NCBI RefSeq assembly: GCF_002355215.1 | Contig: NZ_AP014612.1 | Span: 1,612,001 to 1,676,000, forward strand | DNA length: 64,000 nt | Origin: Streptococcus troglodytae | Lineage (GTDB): Bacteria > Bacillota > Bacilli > Lactobacillales > Streptococcaceae | Direction of reading: 5' to 3' | Part shown: piece after piece, positions 58,284 through 64,000 of the stretch | How the letters are laid out: each line of letters opens with the position of its first letter | How positions within the stretch are numbered: the first letter of the stretch is position 1 | Made by a program: the position numbers and the translations under genes | Notes under the pieces: generated by a model | Told to the model about the DNA's origin: nothing | What the model saw: only the letters and a program-made list of their open reading frames with translations | Databases searched by the model: none

Positions 58284-59105
58284 TTAATAAGGTAAATGAG
58301 AAACGCGATCACCCGCTAAATATCGTTGACTTAATTTCTTTAGAGTCCCTGCTTTTTTTAGTTCTTTTAAGCGTTTATTAACAAAAGCCTGTAACTTTTC
58401 TCCTGTTTTATCTTTAGCAAATAAGAGATACTCCAACCCGTCTTTTTCACCGCCAATCTTGCCCTTGACATTGGTAACTTTCAAATTGATAGCTTGATCT
58501 TTAATAACAGTTTGAAGAGAAATAACATCGTAAAATAAAAAGTCGATTTTCTCTGCTTCTACATTTTGAAGACGTTGGGTTAGGGTAACGGTATTAGCAA
58601 CATAGTGAATTTTAATAGCGGTTTTCTCCGCATGATTTTTATTCCAATTCTCAAGAATAGCAGCATAGTTAGAACCCGCATAAACCTCTACCGATTTGCC
58701 TGATAAATCATCTAAAGACTTATATTTGCCTTTTTTACTAGCAATGGCATAGTTGGATTTTGAAATAGGATTTGAAAAAAGATACTTTTCTGCCCGTTCT
58801 TTGCTGTAATTAAAATTATTGGCCGATAACTGATAACGTCCTGAGTCTATCCCCGTCAAAATAGAAGAAAAGGATACTGTTTCAAATTTAACTTTATATT
58901 TTTTAGACCCCTTGAAAATAGCCTTAACCAAAGCAATATCATATCCATCAAACTTTTTATCCTTTTTATAAGTAAAAGGAGCTGTGTCTGAGTCTGTTGC
59001 TACAGTGATTGTTTCCTGTGAAGCAGCTTTCACTGGTAAGGTAAAAACAACCAAGGCTAAGCTAGCTAAAAGAAGTCCTACCATTAACCTTTTGATAGCT
59101 TTCAT
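58284..59105 (-). CDS. tcyA: Cystine-binding lipoprotein/secreted substrate-binding protein
   Basis: 273 residues. Signal peptide MKAIKRLMVGLLLASLALVV with no lipobox cysteine visible (FTLPVKAASQE), so it may be secreted or anchored by its uncleaved signal. SBP_bac_3 fold: TITVATDSDTAPFTYKKD, KFDGYDIALVKAIFKGS, ANNFNYSKERAEKYLFSNPI, SGKSVEVYAGSNYAAILENW. First gene of tcyABC-DUF4059-trxB, with a CysR-type box upstream. Confidence 0.85.
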   Translation of the reverse strand: MKAIKRLMVGLLLASLALVVFTLPVKAASQETITVATDSDTAPFTYKKDKKFDGYDIALVKAIFKGSKKYKVKFETVSFSSILTGIDSGRYQLSANNFNYSKERAEKYLFSNPISKSNYAIASKKGKYKSLDDLSGKSVEVYAGSNYAAILENWNKNHAEKTAIKIHYVANTVTLTQRLQNVEAEKIDFLFYDVISLQTVIKDQAINLKVTNVKGKIGGEKDGLEYLLFAKDKTGEKLQAFVNKRLKELKKAGTLKKLSQRYLAGDRVSHLPY

Positions 59106-59179
59106 ATCATCATTTCTCCTAAAATAGTTTTATATCTCAGTCTATCACGATACACAAGCTCTGTATAATAGTTTTTTCT

Positions 59180-59206
59180 TATCACCGTGATAATATTTTC
59201 CTATCA
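59180..59206 (-). promoter_or_regulatory. CysR-type operator upstream of tcyA
   Basis: Minus strand TGATA-N9-TATCA-N3-TGATA, a perfect match to the streptococcal CysR box; the inner part is the palindrome TTATCAC-C-GTGATAA. It lies 74 bases before the tcyA start. The same pattern occurs before cysK. Confidence 0.8.
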
Positions 59207-59307
59207 CTCCACAGCTTAAACACTAGAATCCTCAAGTATAAAAATAATATCCATCTAGTCAAAATAGATCGTTCTTACCAAATAGGACTAAAGCATTCGA
59301 AACTTAA

Positions 59308-59336
59308 AAATTGGGACACTCAATCCCAACTTTTCT
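59308..59336 (-). terminator. Terminator after the DEAD-box helicase
   Basis: TTGGGA pairs with TCCCAA, followed by TTTTTAAG on the minus strand, just past the helicase stop. Confidence 0.75.
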
Positions 59337-59343
59337 ATATATA

Positions 59344-60687
59344 TCAAAAACGTTGTTTTTTAGCTTTACGATCAGCACGATTTGTAGCACGTTTAACAAA
59401 ACGGCGTTCCTTACGACGTTTTTCATTAACTTTCCACTGAATTTTCTTCTTGTATCCTGGTTTGATTTTCTTCTTTTTCTTTTTGACCAGACCAATCATT
59501 TCCAGATCCAGTTTTTCCTGCGTTTTCTCACGATTGAGGCGCCGATCACGATCATAAGTATCCTGAAACTCCCCATTTTTTAAGACTTTAGGAATAAAGA
59601 CTATCCCTAACTTCTCAAGTTCTCTGACCTCAGAATCATCACTGGGCTGATATAACGTGATAGCTGTACCAGAAAGACCATTGCGGCCTGTTCGGCCAAC
59701 ACGGTGAACAAAGAAAGATAAATCTTGAGGAATCGCATCATTAATCACATGACTAACACCTTCAATATCTAAGCCACGTGCAGCTAAATCTGTCGCTACA
59801 ATGTATTCAAAATCCAGTTGCTTAACTTGATTCATAATCCGCTTACGTTCACGCGGCGGAATTCCCCCATGAATTTTTGCAATCTTAAGACCATTTACAG
59901 ACAAGAAAGCATGCAGCTCATCGGCACGTTCTTTGGTATTGGCAAAAATAATAGCCAAATAAGGATTCAAACTCTTTACAATCTCTAATATTTGCTGATT
60001 TTTATCACGTCCCTTAGTTGAAATCAGCCAATTGCTAATGGTATCTGCAATGACTGTACTGGTCTTGATTTTTTCTATAATAGGATGATTTAGATATTTT
60101 TTCAAAAAAGGCTGTAGTTTTTGAGGAATGGTTGCTGAAAAAACAAGGATCTGTATGTCCTTGGGCAAACTTGTAGCAATCTTATCAACTGTATCTAAGA
60201 AGCCCATATCAAGAGTCATATCTGCTTCATCCACAACAAAAGTATGAGCTTTATGGATATCAAGATGTCCAGATTTAACCAGATCATAAATACGACCCGG
60301 TGTCCCAATCACAATCTGTGGCTGACTTGCTTTTAGTTTTTCAATTTGACGAAGTTTATCCGTTCCGCCAACATAATTAGCAAGCCGAATATCTTGCTTT
60401 GAAAAATCAGCAATTTGCTTAGCAGCTTCATAAATTTGTCTAGCCAATTCACGACTTGGTGCAGTAATAACAGCCTGAACATCTAAAGAATCTTCTTCTA
60501 ATTTTTCAAAAATAGGCAGCAAAAACGTATGGGTCTTTCCTGACCCTGTTTTTGATTCACCAACCAAATCTTTTCCAGACAAAATAAGTGGAATCAGGCG
60601 TTCTTGAACCTGCGTCGGTACTTCAAAATGTAAGTTTGTCAAAGCATTGTTAATATAATTTTTAAATTTAAAATCCGTAAATAACAT
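59344..60687 (-). CDS. DEAD-box ATP-dependent RNA helicase
   Basis: 447 residues. Q motif and Walker A (VPTQVQERLIPLILSGKDLV, ESKTGSGKTH), DEAD-type motif II as VVDEADMTLDMGF, motif III VFSATIP, and motif VI HRVGRTGRNG. The C-terminal tail is extremely basic (KKKKKKIKPGYKKK, RRKERRFVKRATNRADRK), as in CshB-like RNA remodelling helicases. Likely role in cold adaptation or ribosome/mRNA turnover. Confidence 0.93.
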   Translation of the reverse strand: MLFTDFKFKNYINNALTNLHFEVPTQVQERLIPLILSGKDLVGESKTGSGKTHTFLLPIFEKLEEDSLDVQAVITAPSRELARQIYEAAKQIADFSKQDIRLANYVGGTDKLRQIEKLKASQPQIVIGTPGRIYDLVKSGHLDIHKAHTFVVDEADMTLDMGFLDTVDKIATSLPKDIQILVFSATIPQKLQPFLKKYLNHPIIEKIKTSTVIADTISNWLISTKGRDKNQQILEIVKSLNPYLAIIFANTKERADELHAFLSVNGLKIAKIHGGIPPRERKRIMNQVKQLDFEYIVATDLAARGLDIEGVSHVINDAIPQDLSFFVHRVGRTGRNGLSGTAITLYQPSDDSEVRELEKLGIVFIPKVLKNGEFQDTYDRDRRLNREKTQEKLDLEMIGLVKKKKKKIKPGYKKKIQWKVNEKRRKERRFVKRATNRADRKAKKQRF

Positions 60688-60842
60688 GTTAACCTCTTCA
60701 TTGTTCTACTTAATTATAGCATTAAAAAGCCCAAGAAAGCAAAATGTCAATTCAACATGCTTAAAAAAAGTCTTCTATTCCAACGCCATACTAACAGTAT
60801 TACTTTCTCGAAACACATCATTATCTTTTCTAACAGCAAAAA

Positions 60843-60888
60843 ACACCCTGAAAGTTAGCTGATAGCAGTTAACTTTCAGGGTGTCGCA
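60843..60888 (-). terminator. Terminator after the mraY small-ORF unit
   Basis: ACACCCTGAAAGTTA pairs with TAACTTTCAGGGTGT, followed by TTTTTT on the minus strand. Confidence 0.88.
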
Positions 60889-60893
60889 AATCA

Positions 60894-61064
60894 TTATGCT
60901 TTTTTCTTTCTAAACGCCCAATAATAGAAAAAAAGTAGGAGGATAAATCTTCCAATAAGAACGCCAATGCGATAAGGCAAATCTCCCGACTTAACTGGCA
61001 TTACTAAAGCAAAAGCTGTTAAAATAACGGCTAAAACCAAGGAGCATACTGTTTGAATTTTCAC
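60894..61064 (-). CDS. 56-residue membrane protein downstream of mraY
   Basis: GTG start behind AGGAGAAG, 9 bases after the mraY stop. Encodes VKIQTVCSLVLAVILTAFAL, then VMPVKSGDLPYRIGVLIGRF, then ILLLFFYYWAFRKKKA: two membrane helices joined by a short loop with a basic C-terminus. The strong ribosome site, tight spacing and following terminator support translation as the last gene of the pbp2X-mraY unit. No family recognised. Confidence 0.7.
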   Translation of the reverse strand: MKIQTVCSLVLAVILTAFALVMPVKSGDLPYRIGVLIGRFILLLFFYYWAFRKKKA

Positions 61065-61073
61065 TAACTTCTC

Positions 61074-62093
61074 CTATAAATATAAAATCGCTAAAATAAG
61101 TAAACTCCCGAGAAGACCTACTGACCAAAGAAAAAAATCAACCTGCCACTCAGACCACTTTCTACCAGATTCTCTTAGACGTAAGCCTCCAAGTTCAAGA
61201 TGGTGATGAAAAGGTGTCATTCTAAAAATACGCTGCCCCTCTCCTTTGCGTTTTTTGGTCCATTTAAAATAAGATACTTGAAGCATTACAGAAGCCGTTT
61301 CAAGCACATAGACAATACCAATAATCAGTAAGGTCCATTCCTGACGAAGTGTAATTGAAATGGCTGCCAGCATTGCTCCTAAGGCTAAACTACCAACATC
61401 TCCCATGAAAACCTTAGCTGGTTTGTGATTATAGACAAAAAAGCCTAGTAAAGCACCAACCATGGAAATGATAATCAAGAGAACATCAAATTGTTTTTGC
61501 ATATATGCAATAACACTATAAGTTAGCAGACTGATAACCACTGAAATGGAAGCCAAGCCATCAATACCATCTGTCAAATTGACGGCATTTGAAAAACCAA
61601 CAACCCAAAACAGAATAAAAATAATGTAAAACACGCCCAAATGCAAAGGAAAACCAAAAAGATTCAAAGAATCTGTACCGCTTGGTTTAACATGAACAAG
61701 GTAGAAAACAAGACCACCAACCAGCTGCAAGGCCATTTTTTGCCAAGCTGTTAGACCTTGGTTAATTTTTTTAAAAATCTTTAAGAAATCATCCAAAAAG
61801 CCAATAGTCCCATAAATTAAGACAATAAAAAGAATAGCCAAGGTAGCCCCAAAAGCAGGCCCTCCAGTAATATGAAGAACTAGTGCCCAGATAAAGGTAA
61901 CTAAAGCTGCTACAAGAAGAAACACTGTCCCTCCCATAGTTGGAGTTCCGGCCTTAGCTAAATGTTGCTTCACATCTTCGTGCATTTGTTGTCCATTGAT
62001 TTTTTTCAACTGATAGAACCGGATGAAAAAGGGCATGGCAAGAATGGTTAAGATAAAAGAAACAATTCCTGCGATGATTGTAGTGGTTAACAT
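61074..62093 (-). CDS. mraY: Phospho-MurNAc-pentapeptide translocase MraY
   Basis: Makes lipid I from UDP-MurNAc-pentapeptide and undecaprenyl phosphate. 339 residues, about ten membrane helices; signatures [65 protein letters not shown] and [14 protein letters not shown]. Between pbp2X and a small membrane ORF. Confidence 0.96.
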   Translation of the reverse strand: MLTTTIIAGIVSFILTILAMPFFIRFYQLKKINGQQMHEDVKQHLAKAGTPTMGGTVFLLVAALVTFIWALVLHITGGPAFGATLAILFIVLIYGTIGFLDDFLKIFKKINQGLTAWQKMALQLVGGLVFYLVHVKPSGTDSLNLFGFPLHLGVFYIIFILFWVVGFSNAVNLTDGIDGLASISVVISLLTYSVIAYMQKQFDVLLIIISMVGALLGFFVYNHKPAKVFMGDVGSLALGAMLAAISITLRQEWTLLIIGIVYVLETASVMLQVSYFKWTKKRKGEGQRIFRMTPFHHHLELGGLRLRESGRKWSEWQVDFFLWSVGLLGSLLILAILYL

Positions 62094-62114
62094 GTTATTC
62101 TCCTAGGGTTATTC

Positions 62115-64000
62115 TTATTTTTTCAAATTTTTAAGTTTGCTGCCAACTTTAACACTTTGTTCGGTAACTTTTCCAGATTTTTCCCTTTGAAAGTTACCTT
62201 GATACCAGTCCAATCTTCAAACTTCTTAACGTTTTTCTTGCTCCAGCCATACATATCAGGCATAGTATCAAAATGGCTGGTTAATAGTAAAACCTGTTGA
62301 TTTTCCTTCAAATTTGAACCAACACTTACGGACGTTTTAATGATTTTATTTCCTGTACCAAGCACAATTGGGTGAACAAGATTTTGACGTAAGTCATCAG
62401 CTGTGTTACCTGGATTTTTTCCAATAACTTTTGGTAAATAATACTTAGTTTGTTGATCTTCAGGTGTTTCAATTGGTGCCAATAGCGTATCTTTCATTAA
62501 TGTTGCCTCTTCTAAAACAGGATTAACAACATCTTGCCAGAAAGACACACTAAATGATTCTGGTTGTTGTAATGTCACATACATCAAAAAATCAGGATTA
62601 TCAGATGGTACCATAGCAACAACTGAATAGATATAATCATTGCTTCCAGATAAGTAACCCGAACCATCGCCAGAAGCAATTTGGGCTGTCCCTGACTTGA
62701 CTGCAACAGACTGATTACCTACTTTAATGACTGGACCACCCAAACTGGCTGAATAGAGAGTCCCATAATTAGGATCTGTTCCTACTGTTACCATATACTG
62801 CCGTGTTTGCTTCGCTGCATCTGCTGAAACAGGATTTCCTGACTCTTCTTTTTTCGCCGTACGGCTGCTTCCCGTTTTAGGGTCATAAATTTTGGTGATA
62901 AATTGCGGTTCTAACATAACACCATCATTAGAGACAGAAGTAAAGGCTCTGAGCATTTGTGTCTGTGTCACTCCAATACCTTGACCAAAGGCGCTCATAG
63001 CAATCGTTACCATATTATCAGATGGAAGGAGCCCTGAAGCTTCATTGCCCATTCCAAAACGTGTTGGTAAGCCAAAACGATATTTACTGAGATAATTAAG
63101 CCAGTTATCATTACCCATTTTTTGTTCTAGCAGCGTCATTCCTACATTACTAGAATAAGCAAATCCTTGAGCGAAAGAAAGATAGCCTCCTTGCGAAATA
63201 CCTTCATTAACTGACCAATCTTTGATGGTAGCATCAGCAATAGACAGACTGGCATTATTATAAGTTTCGTTAGGATTGAATACCCCTTCATCAATAGCAG
63301 CAGCGAGCAGCATGACCTTCATTGTTGAACCCGGTTCATAATTGGTTTGATAAAGAGCATTTTGCCAAGAAAAATCCTTGGAATCCAAACCTTCCTTTGT
63401 ATCGGAATTAAAGCTTGGTCTTTGTGAGGTTGCCAATATTTCGCCTGTTTTGGCATTGACCAGAGTGGCACTGGCCTGAGCACCCTTAGCCTTACTTTGG
63501 AAGACATCCATCTGCGTTTCCAAATAAGTCTGAATGGGAGCAGACAATGTTGTATAAACATCCTTGCCATCTTGAGCTTTTTTTACAGTTGTAGCAGCAC
63601 CTAGAAGTGTGTTTCCATTTTTATCTTTTTGGTAGGTTACTTGTCCGTCTTTTCCAGATAAAATTTTATCAAGAGAAGCCTCCATGCCTGTTGCACCTAC
63701 TAAGCTCTTACTACCATCTTTATTTTCTTTAACCTGAGCTAGACCAATAAACTGTGAAGCAAAGGTTCCATTAGGATACATACGGCCGGGACTTGTTGTA
63801 AAAGCAACCCCTTTAATTTTTGCATCTTTAAGTGCTTTGGTGACATCTGTCATTGTTCCATAAGTAATATTTGAACCTTTAGATCCAAAAGATACTTGCG
63901 TTAGCTTCTTTTGTTTTAACTGAGCAGTAACATAGTCCTTTTCCATGCCTAAATGCTGGTTAAGAATATCAGCTACTTTGTCATATTGTGAAGGCTGAAC
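62115..64000 (-). CDS. pbpX: Penicillin-binding protein 2X, 3' part (runs off the window)
   Basis: Septal transpeptidase partner of FtsW. The frame is open to the right edge, so the N-terminus with the membrane anchor is missing. Seen: dimerisation region (VAFTTSPGRMYPNGTFASQF), active site YEPGSTMKVMLLA, SxN SSNVGMTLLE, KSGT VAVKSGTAQIA, and two C-terminal PASTA domains. One base is missing in the T run at 62178-62182, which changes the last residues; the correct end reads SGKVTEQSVKVGSKLKNLKK with the stop at 62115-62117. It heads the unit with mraY. Confidence 0.93.

Overview
This window is a chromosomal segment of a low-GC streptococcus. Protein content and gene order (pbp2X-mraY, rnpB-gpsB, luxS/rny, gmk to pknB, liaFSR, comFA/comFC, glycyl-radical/talC/gldA, coaD-sepM) match Streptococcus mutans as I know it, read in reverse orientation. 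No tRNA, 16S/23S rRNA, CRISPR array or prophage was seen; the one structural RNA is RNase P RNA.

Layout. 1-5.2 kb: sepM (CSP-processing protease), coaD, rsmD, an oleate hydratase and its TetR neighbour. 5.2-7.2 kb: a decayed bacteriocin patch (duplicated leader, glycine-rich peptide, two small membrane proteins, a cysteine-containing remnant) and a methyltransferase pseudogene. 7.2-12.7 kb: a repeat lipoprotein, a YjbR-like protein, a HAD phosphatase/DeoR pair, a DpnI-type restriction enzyme and an anchored hypothetical. 12.7-20 kb: two membrane proteins sharing an N-terminal module, hpf, comFC-comFA, a YigZ protein and cysK. 20-28 kb: gldA, transaldolase-like aldolase, glycyl radical enzyme, an intact IS3-family element, a DeoR regulator and the activase. 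28-41 kb: S1 protein, HAD-cyclophilin fusion, liaRSF, then the gmk-rpoZ-priA-fmt-rsmB-pppL-pknB operon. 41-51 kb: rny, luxS, mapZ, rlmL, rnpB, gpsB, ypsA, recU, pbp1A. 51-64 kb: pepC, nadE, pncB with a tandem-repeat leader, trxB with a cystine ABC transporter, a DEAD-box helicase, a small membrane protein, mraY and the 3' part of pbp2X.

Themes. (a) Envelope growth and division: pbp2X, mraY, pbp1A, mapZ, gpsB, pknB/pppL and LiaFSR. (b) Sulfur and redox: cysK and the cystine transporter each carry an upstream match to the streptococcal CysR box, and trxB lies downstream of the transporter. (c) Competence and DNA: comFA/comFC with a ComX box, sepM, recU, priA, and DpnI, which restricts methylated DNA.

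Caution. At least a dozen otherwise well-conserved genes, several of them essential, carry single-base frameshifts, nearly all one base short in an A/T homopolymer (sepM twice, dpnI twice, cysK twice, pflC-like, ppiB, liaF, pknB, rlmL, pbp2X, perhaps pbp1A). The pattern looks like consensus sequencing error rather than biology. I give full gene extents and state the break in each entry.
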